This document shows, in pieces, positions 11,641 through 21,265 of a DNA stretch of 64,000 nt. The notes below the pieces were generated by a model that was given only the letters and a program-made list of their open reading frames with translations, was not told where the DNA came from and did not search any database. Position numbers and translations under genes: made by a program. Each line of letters starts with the position of its first letter. Within the stretch, counting starts at the first letter, position 1. This DNA is from Bufo bufo (lineage: Eukaryota > Chordata > Amphibia > Anura > Bufonidae), in NCBI RefSeq assembly GCF_905171765.1, contig NC_053390.1, positions 217,323,927 to 217,387,926 of the forward strand, given 5' to 3'.

Positions 11641-11959
11641 GAACACCGACTCTGCCCCTGGTTGTTGTGGTTCGCCATCTACTATTAATACATTTTCCCA
11701 GGCTCGGGATAGGGTTGGGTCCCGGTGTTGGGCGGTACCAAAATTATCCCCGGAGACATTGAGGTCTGCCAGCTCAGGACTCGGCGGCAAGTCCTCCATG
11801 TCTCCCACCATCACACTTAGCGGGGTTGTCTCCCCCTCTTCCACCGAAGTGCCGGTCACCCCTACCGCTGGCCCTTCGGACTCAGGTTCCCAGGGTTCTG
11901 GTCTACCCCCTAAATCGGGCCACTCTTCTAGGGCTACCCCTGTCTCATGGGTATTAGTC

Positions 11960-12250
11960 ACTCTCGTAGCAGGCCACAGTGCCGGGAAGTCTCTCCCTAT
12001 TATAAGTTCGTAGTGTAGATTGGTGGCGACAGCCACCTCGTGGGTCCACCTGCCGGCAACCGTGGATAGAGACAGTGGGGTAGTCTTTTAAGTCTCCATG
12101 AATACACATGAGCCCGAATTTCCGGCCAGTATACTCAGTGGCCTGTACCAGGGGAGGCCTTACCAGGGTCACCAGACTCCAACAGAGCCTCCGCTGGAGT
12201 GTCTCCCACCTCCACCTGGCACAGGTGATTCAGAGTCTCTGGGGAACCCA
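11960..12250 (-). pseudogene. Gypsy-A protease
   Basis: Retropepsin-like aspartic protease that cleaves the polyproteins. The active-site region reads ALLESG (family form D-S/T-G, so the catalytic Asp appears as Glu), followed after a frame change by VTLVRPPLV, and the C-terminal ELIIGRDFPALWP (IIGxD motif). It sits after the gag knuckle and before integrase. The frameshift and the Asp-to-Glu change make it inactive. Confidence 0.75.
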
Positions 12251-12339
12251 CTGCACACAGCTTCCTAGCATATAACGACTGACGGAAGCCATAGTTCGTG
12301 TCCATGGGTTCCACCTGATGTGGACAGTCAGCTCGTACA

Positions 12340-13113
12340 TGGCCAGGCTCCCGTCACCGCCAGCAGACTATCGGAGCTGGGTCCACAGGGGGTACATCCT
12401 GGGCGGGTTTGGTGGGCACAAACCGCCGGGTCTGGGGTGGAGAGTTACGGGATTTGACTACCCCTTTCCCAAAAGAACCCCCCTGTAGATTCTTGGTAGC
12501 CTCATAGCGCTCCACCAGGTCGACCATCTCGAGAGCATTACCTGGAGAGACATGGCCAATCCATTGCTGGAGAGGGGGGTGGCAAAGCCCTTCAGAACAT
12601 ATCAGCATAGCAGTGGGGCTCAGCATGTCAGGCTGTAGCCACTTTTGCAAGAGGTTAAAGTAAGTTATAATACTGGGGTCTCACGGCCTCAGCCGGCTTA
12701 AACCCCCACTGATGCACCCGCTGTGCCCGGACCAACACATTCACACCCAGTATTGTCAGAATCATACCCTTGACTTTCTGGTAGTCGGCCGCTTGATCGT
12801 CCGGCAAGTCGAAATACACCCGCTGGGAATCGGATGTCAGGAATGGATCGACGACCTCAGCCCACTGATCTCGGGGTAGATTCTGCCTTGTGGCCACCTT
12901 CTCGTACATCGCCAGGTAGGTTTCGACATCATCTGATGATGTAACCTTGGGGATTGCCGCACGGACCGCTTTCCGGACATCATAGATACTCTGGGACGCT
13001 CCTGCCGTCTGTAAAGCCATCACATGTTGTAACGGCAGCTGGTTTGTTTCTCGCTGGCGTTGGTTAGCCTCCACAAAAGCTTTTATTACAGCCTCCATTT
13101 TGTCACGTGACAC
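12340..13113 (-). pseudogene. Gypsy-A gag with SCAN-like capsid segment
   Basis: Gag forms the particle and binds element RNA. It starts at an ATG at 13113 (MSRDKMEAV). The capsid part contains VETYLAMYEKVA and DLPDDQAADYQKVK. A frameshift near 12655 moves the continuation, YYNLLQKWLQPDMLSP through GNALEMVDLVERYEA, into another frame. The WLxP and the E-x-L-V-E pattern resemble the SCAN domain, which is reported to derive from Gmr1-like gag. The CCHC zinc knuckle (CWR*REPGHVRADC near 12330-12370) has its second Cys replaced by a TGA stop. Inactive. Confidence 0.82.
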
Positions 13114-13197
13114 AGGTTTAAATTTAGCTGGTTTAATCCAGGATATCCAGCCGTACCCGAAAAAAATATTTCGGCGTTTACGCCAGCCTCACAGCGT

Positions 13198-13217
13198 GTT
13201 CCCGCTCCAAGCCACCA
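13198..13217 (-). promoter_or_regulatory. Gypsy-A primer-binding-site candidate
   Basis: Two bases inside the 5' LTR, the minus strand reads tggtggcttggagcgggaac. It starts TGG as expected for pairing with a tRNA 3' CCA end. I do not assign the tRNA. Confidence 0.6.
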
Positions 13218-13219
13218 AT

Positions 13220-13674
13220 TGTGAGGATTCTCTCTGGTAGGCAGGGTAAGCGGACACAGAACAGAGGCAAAAGAAACAGTTTGTAAAACAAAACTTTGTG
13301 TTTATTCACACAGGAGGAAAAAACAAAGCAACATTTTTCAGTCTTAGTGTTCGTTCACACAAAGGAAAGTCCAAAGAACAAAACAGTCACCTGGTTGGTA
13401 GTTTTTTTCAGTGGTCCACAACAGGCTTTAGGGGGCCTGTTTCCACGCATGTGGTTCTCAGCCCTCTAGCACGGCACCATGCCTCAGATCCCAAAACAGA
13501 GACCTCAATTCTGAGCCCAGCTGCCTATTTAAAGGACATCCAGGTGCTGCCAAAACCAGGATCGGCACTTAAACTCTGGTCCGGTATTTGATCTCACCTG
13601 GCTGGAAATCAGCCCAGCCGCCCATGTTGGGAGGAAAATACCTGCCTTCCCAAACAAAAACCCTTGCTGTCACA
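13220..13674 (-). repeat. Gypsy-A 5' LTR
   Basis: A 455-bp LTR, TGTGAC...CACA in minus orientation, matching the 3' LTR and lacking the MITE. It supplies the empty-site sequence for that MITE. Confidence 0.92.
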
Positions 13675-13678
13675 CTAT

Positions 13679-14187
13679 GCTGCAATCCCGCTGGCTGAAT
13701 CGGGATAACTCACGTAATATCGCGGCTCAGTAGTATTTGGGGCAATATTTTTGTCTTTTTAGGGAACGTGTATTAAATAGTATTTAAGGATATTTAAGTC
13801 TCTGAGTTATTCCAGGTGAAGAGTGCCTATCTATAACTATATTTAATATATACAGTACCACAATTCATTATAAATATATCCTTTATTAGTCTTACAAATA
13901 ACATGAAAATATTAGTAGCAGCAGCAATCATGTAATACTAGAACTACATGGGACGTATAACTCTTATAATCGCAATGTATAAATTCCCTTGAACAGTAGC
14001 ACAGCGCAGTACAAAAAGACCGCACCGCAGATAATATGGCTATATAAATCTACAAAGTAAAGTGCCTAGTGCAAAAAACATGTATAAAAGCAAAATGCAT
14101 AAGGGAATGCATAGTGTAAATATCGACCAGTGTAGTTCAGGTCCTGACCTGACGCACATTTCACATTTAGCTTCGTAAGTATTCTGA
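13679..14187. repeat. Old unclassified repeat, inverted copy of the 490-585/7405-7460 sequence
   Basis: From about 13735 to 13855 this is the reverse complement of the sequence at 490-585 plus its continuation after 7405. The shared core is tattccaggtgaagagtgcc followed by tatctataactata. The remainder (13856-14187) is A/T-rich with cctttattag and no gene. A related A/T-rich phrase (cctttattaa) appears near 58285. Confidence 0.6.
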
Positions 14188-14466
14188 TGGGGGTGTGGCT
14201 AACTGCTGACGTGGTGAAACGTGCCTAGACGTTGCTCCGATGCTAGTCCTCTGTTTCTTTTTATCCTGATCACTATCCTGCAGCAGTCATTGCGCACTCA
14301 GCCCACAGACGAAGAGGGCACCGGCAGTACTTCAATATGAGTCCAGGTAAAGCCCACACAATGGCGGAAAAATTGAAGGAATTTGCTAAGGAGAAGACCC
14401 AATATGGCGCTTCTTCTACCCTATTCACCATGTTCTCAAATGCATCCACCTGCCTCTGAAGCCTTA

Positions 14467-14866
14467 GGCTACATTCACGCTCAAGTTTGGTACGGATCTG
14501 TCATGGATCTGCACAGACGGATCTGCACCAATAATACAACCGCATTCATCCGTTCAGAACGGATCCGTTTGTATTATCTTTAACATAGCCAAAACCTTTT
14601 CTATTGTGCCATATTGTGTCAGTGAAAACGGACCCTTCCCCATTGACTTACATTGTGCGTCAGGACGGATCCGTTTGCATCCGCATCGTCAGACGGACAC
14701 CAAAATGCTGCAAGAATGGAGGCGAAACGGAGGCAAACTGATGCATTCTGAACAGATCCTTATCCATTCAGAATGCATTAGGGCAAAACTGATCCATTTT
14801 GGACCGCTTGTGAGAGCCCTGAACGGATCTCAGAAATGGAAACCAAAACGTCAGTGTGAAAGTAGC
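14467..14866. mobile_element. MITE in L1-D ORF1 start
   Basis: Begins ggctacattcacgctc after a TTA and ends gtgtgaaagtagc. The right flank lacks a clear TTA. The interior has ggatccgt and cattgacttacattg arms shared with the other MITEs of the window. Confidence 0.75.
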
Positions 14867-15245
14867 TGTGTCTCCGAGACAACTGCTGAATTACCCACAG
14901 GAGTATAATGGTCACTCATGAAAACTGGTGGGTAACCTCAAATAAGACTTAACTTTTAATACATCATTAAAAATACCCAAAAGGAGGCGAAAAGGTCATT
15001 GCCACAGTACAGGACACTTATTACAAATCACTCAATGGTGAAAAAGTACAAAATTGCTATATGTAGTACCAAAAAACCTAAACGGGAGCAAAGGAGTGGG
15101 AGGGGAAGGAAGACTGGGTCTCTTTCTCCTATTGATCCCTCCCTATACGTTTACACCTCCTAAGTTGTCCCTAGGTGTCCCTACACTGCGCCATGTGACT
15201 GCCCAGTTTCGTCAGAGAAGGGAGCAAGCGAGGGAACTATGTTGG
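14867..15245. other. Unclassified segment within L1-D
   Basis: Not homologous to L1-A and probably another insertion. It contains aagacttaacttttaataca, loosely similar to 58275-58300. No gene or clear termini are visible. Confidence 0.35.
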
Positions 15246-15424
15246 CACACTAAGGGATATACTATAAATGAGCCCACGATGGCAGGCAAAGTACAGCTAT
15301 ATCCCAAAAACACACTGTCCAACTGCCAATTATCTCTTACCGGCAAACTCAAAGAAATGTGAGTGGATCTGGACTTTCTCCACTATGATGTACAACAACT
15401 GCGTGACAGAGTGCATCAGACTAA

Positions 15425-15777
15425 GGCCTCATTCACACGGCTGTTGCCCGGCCCTTCCATGCATTGGGGACCGCAATTAGAGGTCCCCAACGCACAGGCA
15501 ACATCCATGCGGCTGCCACATACGGATCCAGACCCATTCAACTTGAATAGGTTTGTGATACATCCGGACTGCAAAAAAATTGCAGGGCAGAGGCACGGAG
15601 AGAAACCCCACGAAAGCACTCCATAGTACTTCTGTGGGGTTCCATGCCTCTATTCCGCACCACACCTTTCAGGATTGCAGACCCATCCATGATGCTGTGC
15701 ACAAACGGCCGGTGCCCTTTATTGCGGACCCGCTGTTTGCGGGCTGCAATACAGGCAATGGCCATGTGCATGAGGCC
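15425..15777. mobile_element. MITE with TAA duplication in L1-D
   Basis: Ends ggcctcattcacacgg and catgtgcatgaggcc. TAA flanks lie at 15422-15424 and 15778-15780. Removing element plus one TAA restores the ORF1 frame (HQTKTHISDLED against L1-A), so the insertion signature is directly visible. The same family begins at 63907. Confidence 0.9.
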
Positions 15778-16080
15778 TAAAACTCACATCTCTGATCTGG
15801 AGGATCTTACAACTCCCATACCAGCACAAATTACCTCCCTAGAGAAAACATGAAGCTATAGTGATAAAAATGTGATGATCTAGAGAACAGAGTCCTCCAG
15901 AATAATATCAGGATCCTTGGTATGCCGGAATGGGTGAAGGGCTCTGACCCTGGGAACTTTCTGGAACACTGGTTCATGAACCTATTTCCTGATACCATGT
16001 TTTCTTTGGCCTACACAGTGGAGAGCGCTCATCAGGTCACATCGCGGCCACCTCCACCAGGGACTCAACTGAGACCTTTA

Positions 16081-16646
16081 GGCCTCTTTCACACGGGAGA
16101 GATTTCCGCGCGGGTGCAATGCGTGAGGTGAACGCATTGCACCCGCACTGAATCTGGACCCATTCATTTCTATGGGGCTGTGCACATGAGTAGTGATTTT
16201 CATGTATCACTTGTGCGTTGTGTGAAAATCGCAGCATGCTCTATATTGTGTGTTTTTCACGCAACGCAGGCCCCATAGATGTGAATAGGGCTGCGTGAAA
16301 ATCGCAAGCATCCGCAAGCAAGTGCGGATGCGGTGTGCTTTTCATGCATGGTTGCTAGGAGATGATCGGGATGGGGACCCGATGATTATTATTTTCCCTT
16401 ATAACATGGTTATAAGGGAAAATAATAGCATTCATAATATAGAATGCTTAGTAAAATAGGGATGGAGGGGTTAAAAAAATAAAATTAAATTTAACTCACC
16501 TCATCCACTTGTTCGTGCAGCCCGGCTTCTCTTCTGTCTTCTTCTTTGATGACCAGGAGGAAAAGGACCTGTGGTGATGTCACTGCGCTCATCACATGGT
16601 CCGTCACATGATCCATCACCATGGTGATGCCCGTGTGAAAGAGGCC
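16081..16646. mobile_element. MITE with TTA duplication in L1-D
   Basis: Ends ggcctctttcacacggg and cccgtgtgaaagaggcc. TTA flanks lie at 16078-16080 and 16647-16649. Removal restores RPLLSRLLNC, matching RPLLARLLNW in L1-A. The interior has a long hairpin with a ttataaccatgttataa core. It is a sibling of the element at 59949-61006. Confidence 0.92.
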
Positions 16647-16720
16647 TTACTCTCCAGACTTCTTAACTGTAACCGGTCTGAAATTAGATAAACTAAGTCA
16701 ATTGTATCTCTGAGTTTAAT

Positions 16721-17686
16721 GCATGGTTAAGACAGTGGTGTAAAACTGAAGGTTTTGAGTATGTACTGTACACACAGATTACTTCTGATGTGATTATCTC
16801 TTCGTTTACAGTTTATTCCATATGCTTTGTATTGGTGGGTTTTTTTATGACCATGTTTTTTTGTGCAGCCTGCTTTTTGCCAACTGGGGTTCTCTCTTTC
16901 CATAGAGCGCGTGCATTCCCTCCCACCATTAAAGGGCCAGCACACACCTTGCTCTTCCCCAACCAATGTCTAGCTACCCATGGTTACTTAAGGCACCTTG
17001 CCCTATGGGAACATGCCTGAGTAATGGGTCCTAGTCCACTAGTGTCCTGTAAAGGTGTGCTGTTCTACGTTCATCTGCCCATGAACCGACCTGCCTGTTT
17101 CCCAGATTTGACCATTCGCTGCCTGACCTGACCTCTGTCTTTCCACAAGGGCACATTCTACTTATCCTCCAGGGGATCCAGCACACCTGCCAATCAGCTG
17201 TTCGGGTGTAGCTCTGTCACTGGAAATCAGCGCCATAACTGCACTGTCAACATTGTAGTGGACAGCACTTGTCACTGGAGTGCTGTTCCCATTGACCTCA
17301 ATAAGAGCAGCGCTGCAGTGAGAAGCACTGTCCACTATGGTGTTGACAGTGTTCTGTAGCTCTTGCGCCAACTTCCGGCGAAGGAGCTACACCCAAACAG
17401 CTGATCGGCAAGAGTGCAAGGATAGGCTATCACTTAAAATAAGCTATATCTTTAGATATTTCAAACAAGACCACGCCCAAATCTCCCAGATTGAGCATCT
17501 AAATCAGCCCCCCTCCCCTCTCTTCAGTCTGGAGGAGGAGGGGACTGACAGCCTGCAGCAGAAAAAAAAATTATATAGTTGACATTATCATCATTGTAAT
17601 GACCCACAGAATACCACATAATAATGTTAAAATTGCAGTTTTTATGTTTCCCCCTAAATAAAAGTAATAAAAGTTATTTAATACGC

Positions 17687-17733
<47 letters not shown>

Positions 17734-18028
17734 CCCAAAATGGTTCCTAAAAAAATAAATATATAATTCATTCCACAAAATTAAACACTTTTGAAAAAAA
17801 AAATATTAGAAAAAAAGTTATGACTGCTGGGACACAGAGGGGGAAAATGTTACTGGTTCTTAAGGCTAAAATTAGTTATGTCACTAAGGGGTTAAAAATG
17901 CAACTGTGTCACCGAACTTGTGCGCCAATAATGTTTACTTCAGACACATATTAAAAATCTACAGTACAATAAAAAAAAAGTGACATTTTTGGGAGGGTTT
18001 TTCCAATTTAATTGTGACAGTGAGAAGG
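16721..18028. other. Noncoding; diffuse repeats
   Basis: No gene is supported. An imperfect inverted repeat joins atcagctgttcgggtgtagc (near 17193) with gctacacccaaacagctgat (near 17386), probably a MITE of about 220 bp. A (TA)20 run lies at 17691-17730. The rest is A/T-rich. Confidence 0.45.
17691..17730. repeat. (TA)20 microsatellite
   Basis: Forty bases of uninterrupted TA follow tacgctatg. Confidence 0.95.
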
Positions 18029-18032
18029 TTAA

Positions 18033-18400
18033 AGGGAACCTGTCACCTCTACTATGCTACCCTCACTGAGCGTTTCTAAATGTTCATTGTATTACCCCAA
18101 ACATATCAATTACACTTTTAATTTCATTTGCAGACGAATTCAATAAGTATTATGCATTTTTTTTACTTCCCGCTTTTATGCAAATTAACATTAAAGAGTC
18201 ATATCTTACTTGTGTGACCAGAGAAGAGTCATTTTCAAGCTCTGACTCATCTCAGGTTAATTTGCATATGTATCAAATCAGGTTTTTTACACAATAAAAG
18301 CACACAGAGCTATGGGGACTGGGTATTGCGGATGTGCTAGCGGCCATCTAGCAACCCATGTCCTCAGCTCTATACACAAAATCCCGGTGACAGGTTCCCT
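18033..18400. mobile_element. TTAA-flanked MITE
   Basis: The inverted ends are agggaacctgtcacc and ggtgacaggttccct. TTAA lies at 18029-18032 and 18401-18404. TTAA duplication is characteristic of piggyBac and Kolobok superfamilies; I cannot choose between them. There is no coding capacity. Confidence 0.85.
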
Positions 18401-18404
18401 TTAA

Positions 18405-18747
18405 ATTACCCTACCTCTTGAATGACCATATAAAAGCTATACTTGCGCTTATTGTGAATCCTTCATACTTTTTATATAGCTACAAGTTATGTTGTTCCTT
18501 TTTTTTTATTAATATTTTATTTCAGAAAGTATTACAAATAAAAAATAAAAAAATCTCCCAAACCCTATTCCCCACCCCTCACACAATCCTTATTGTTACT
18601 ACTTAGAGACACAGAAATAGAAACCCCAGGCCAATCCTCAGCTACCAGTTTGTCGTTATGATTATTATCAATATTTTATGCATCATGTATTTGTTCCCTT
18701 TACATGCGAGCCTGTCTTCTGAATAAATGATTGGGGTGATGCTGTAC
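18405..18747. other. Noncoding flank
   Basis: A/T-rich sequence with no recognisable feature before the solo LTR. Confidence 0.4.
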
Positions 18748-18751
18748 CTAC

Positions 18752-20432
18752 TGTAAGAAGGTACAAGGAATCATCGTGGATGATAGGTACGTGTCACCAG
18801 GGGCGTACACAGAAATCATTGGGCCCCATAGCAAGAATTTAAATTGGGCCCCCATGCCCGTTCCTAGTCCCTCCCACTATGCGCCCTGGCTCCTCCCACT
18901 ACCCTCCCTAACTTCTCCCCTGCCCCACCTCGTGCAGCGGTATTTTGTTCTACAAAATGGCAGTACTCACACTGGAACCCAACAGACCCATTATAGTGAA
19001 TGGGATCTGGTAGGTTCTGGCGGTGTTTAGCATATATTGACAATAATCTGTGGCATTACATGATGTAATACCACCCAACTTTCCTGCTGTTTAGCATGGC
19101 ACATGCGCAGAGACATGAGAAAAGTGTGAGGAAGTGAGTTCCCCCATCCTCTGTGTCATGCAGGACAGCTGGGAGACACTGACATTACTTGCTATCCTGC
19201 ATGACACATGTGCAGAGACAGGAGTCTCTGGGAAAGCTGAGTGAACCCCTCCCCCCTGCCTTTCCATGTTCTTATTATCTGCTTTTATGCCTTGCAGGAT
19301 AGCAGGAAATCTGAGTGACATTATATGATGTAACAGCACCCAGCTTTTCTGCTGTCCTGCATGGCACCTGTGGAGAGATATGAGAATAGTCTGAGAAAGC
19401 TGAGTAACACAACTCCCACCTACCCGCATATCTTCTCATGCCTCTGCACTTGTCCCATGCAGGACATCAGGAAAGCGGAGTCACATTACATAATGTAGTG
19501 ACAACCAGCTTTCCTCCTGTTCTGAATGGCATATGTGCAGAGGAATAGCCTGGGAAAGCTGAGTGACCCCCCCTCCACACACACACACCTCTGCACTGTC
19601 CTCACCTACAAGTCGTCACTTACTTCATTACTGGCGGGTTGTGGCAATCCAGAGGAATCAGGCATGATGGAGCTAACAGGCGGGAGGCGGAGCTAGCAGA
19701 CAGGCGGCGGAGCTAGGAGGCAGGGCTAGCAGACGGAAGACAGTTAGGAAGATAGACAGGGGCGGGGACTCTCCTCCACTGCGGGCCCCCCTTCCTCACG
19801 GGCCCCATAGCAGCTGCGTGGTCTGCCTATATGGTAGGTACGCCACTGCGTGTCACCAAGGTTCCTGGCCTTGGTAGAGTAAGAGCCGGATTTTATGTGT
19901 CAGCAGCAATTGCTGTTTGACACCTTGATACTTAGCATGGCTGTAATAGCTGATCCGGGACGGCTCTTACTGGGAGTAGTCAAAGTGCTGGGTGGGTGAC
20001 TACTCCCCAGTCCCCATGTTCCAGGCCAGGTTTTGCCAGGCATAAAAAACAGCCAGCACTGCCAGGTGGAAAGGATTACCTCCGTCTGAAAGTGGAGCTC
20101 AGGAGGTCTTTTTGCTGTGATCTGAGGGCTGTGTTGGGATCCGCGGCTTGAGCCGGGCTGGAGGGCTCAGACTCCTGTGAGGGCGAACAGGCCACCTAAC
20201 GCCTGCCTGTGGACTTGACAAAGCAGAACTTCCAACAGGGTGTGAAGTAACACCCAGGAGAAAAGGTGACTGTTTTGTATATGAACTTTTCATGTGTGTG
20301 AACGATCACCAAGAAACTTGCATTTTTGTTTTGCTTTCACGTGTGAATAAACACTGATGTTTTGAACCAAGAACTTGTACTTTGCCTCTGTGCTGCACTG
20401 GCTAATCCTAACTACCAGAGCGAATCCCCACA
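18752..20432 (+). mobile_element. Solo LTR related to Gypsy-A, holding hAT-1
   Basis: Starts tgtaagaagg and ends gaatccccaca, with a 4-bp duplication CTAC (18748-18751 and 20433-20436). Its 3' part (gtgtgaataaacac, tttgcctctg, taccagagcgaatccccaca) matches the Gypsy-A LTR in plus orientation. Without the hAT insertion it is about 620 bp. The absence of internal sequence indicates LTR-LTR recombination. Confidence 0.85.
18798..19848. mobile_element. hAT-1: nonautonomous hAT-like element
   Basis: Ends caggggcgtac and gtacgccactg. The 8-bp duplication cgtgtcac lies at 18790-18797 and 19849-19856, the hallmark of hAT insertion. The interior carries diverged tandem units (gatgtaata...cagcttt...gcatggcac...gcagaga, about 130-190 bp each). 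No transposase is present. Confidence 0.92.
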
Positions 20433-20436
20433 CTAC

Positions 20437-20762
20437 CTATACCAAGGCTATGCTGGTGCATGACTCACCAACTAACCTTGCTATGATTAAGGAGGGGAAT
20501 AGTCTGAAAAGCGTCAGCGTGGTTTTCTACATGGATGCGTACCCTGCTGCTTTTAAATGATGTATGAAAAAAGGTTAGTATTTACCATAGGAGACCCTCA
20601 ATTTATAAATCAGTAGGACATGTAAACACTGAAACTATGTCACATATTTGGGGAAAGAGACCTCTTCCTTACTTTTCAGTGCCTGTAGCTTGTTTGCCTT
20701 CCAGCAGCCCCTCTCTATATGTTCCCAAGCATCTTCAGAACCTCAAAAACGATCTAGACTAA
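20437..20762. other. Noncoding flank
   Basis: No supported feature between the solo LTR and the next MITE. Confidence 0.4.
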
Positions 20763-21265
20763 GGCTACTTTCACACTAGCGTTTTTGCTGGAATCCGGCA
20801 GGGTTCAGCAAAAACGCTTCCGTTACTGATAATACAACCATCTGCATCCGTTATGAACTGATCCGGTTGTATTATCTTTTTTTTTTAACAAATCTTTATT
20901 TAAGATTTTCATTAATTGAGAGACAATAATAAAGTGCATATCGAATAATAAAATGATAACATAAAGGTACATCCTTGGTCTGATACAGATTTTACAAGAT
21001 ACATACTCGAGATCGCAAGAATAAGTTTGTGCGAAGCACAGATAAGTTTTAATGGCATGTGGATTACATTTACAGGTAAATTACATTTACAAGAACGGAT
21101 TCACGGTTGAAGATAGGGATGGTGAAGAACATACAAAGATACGCATATCCTGTTCTACACAGTGATTGGTTGACAGGGTAGCATCCTTCCAAACACTAAC
21201 ACTGCATCAGCATATTACAATTCTTTCATAATGTGGTTACGGCAGTACATAAAAGATAGCATTGG

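Larger units (their letters stand above)
8501..13674 (-). mobile_element. Gypsy-A: Ty3/gypsy element with Gmr1-like order gag-PR-IN-RT-RH
   Basis: A complete LTR element read on the minus strand, bounded by the 4-bp target duplication CTAT (8497-8500 and 13675-13678). LTRs lie at 13220-13674 (5') and 8501-9254 (3', with a 292-bp MITE). From the 5' LTR inward come a PBS candidate, gag with a CCHC knuckle, protease, integrase, then RT and RNase H, with a polypurine tract directly after RNase H. Integrase upstream of RT is the reverse of ordinary Ty3/gypsy elements and matches the Gmr1-like group. Matched target duplications argue that this is one integration, not two joined fragments. All genes carry stops or frameshifts. 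Confidence 0.9.
14188..16720 (+). mobile_element. L1-D: second Tx1/L1 copy, 5' part only, cut by MITEs
   Basis: The leader and ORF1 parallel L1-A. Homologous blocks are 14188-14466 (leader and ORF1 start), about 15250-15424, 15778-16080 and 16647-16720. MITEs occupy 14467-14866, 15425-15777 and 16081-16646, and an unclassified stretch lies at 14867-15245. Similarity fades after 16720 and no ORF2 is recognisable. Confidence 0.8.
14338..16720 (+). pseudogene. L1-D ORF1 fragments
   Basis: ATG at 14338 gives MSPGKAHTMAEKLKEFA, then the first MITE. Coiled-coil residues resume as SLTGKLKEM, a stop, and VDLDFLHYDVQQLRDRVHQT up to the MITE at 15425. After it come HISDLEDL and then NNIRILGMPEW, FLEHWFMNLFP and VESAHQV. 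The third MITE splits RPL from the SRLLNC continuation. Removing the MITEs restores collinearity with L1-A ORF1, but substitutions and stops make it inactive. Confidence 0.82.

Noticed and set aside
13198..13217. Assigning a specific tRNA primer to Gypsy-A
   Set aside because: I could not match the 20 bases to a tRNA 3' end with certainty by eye.
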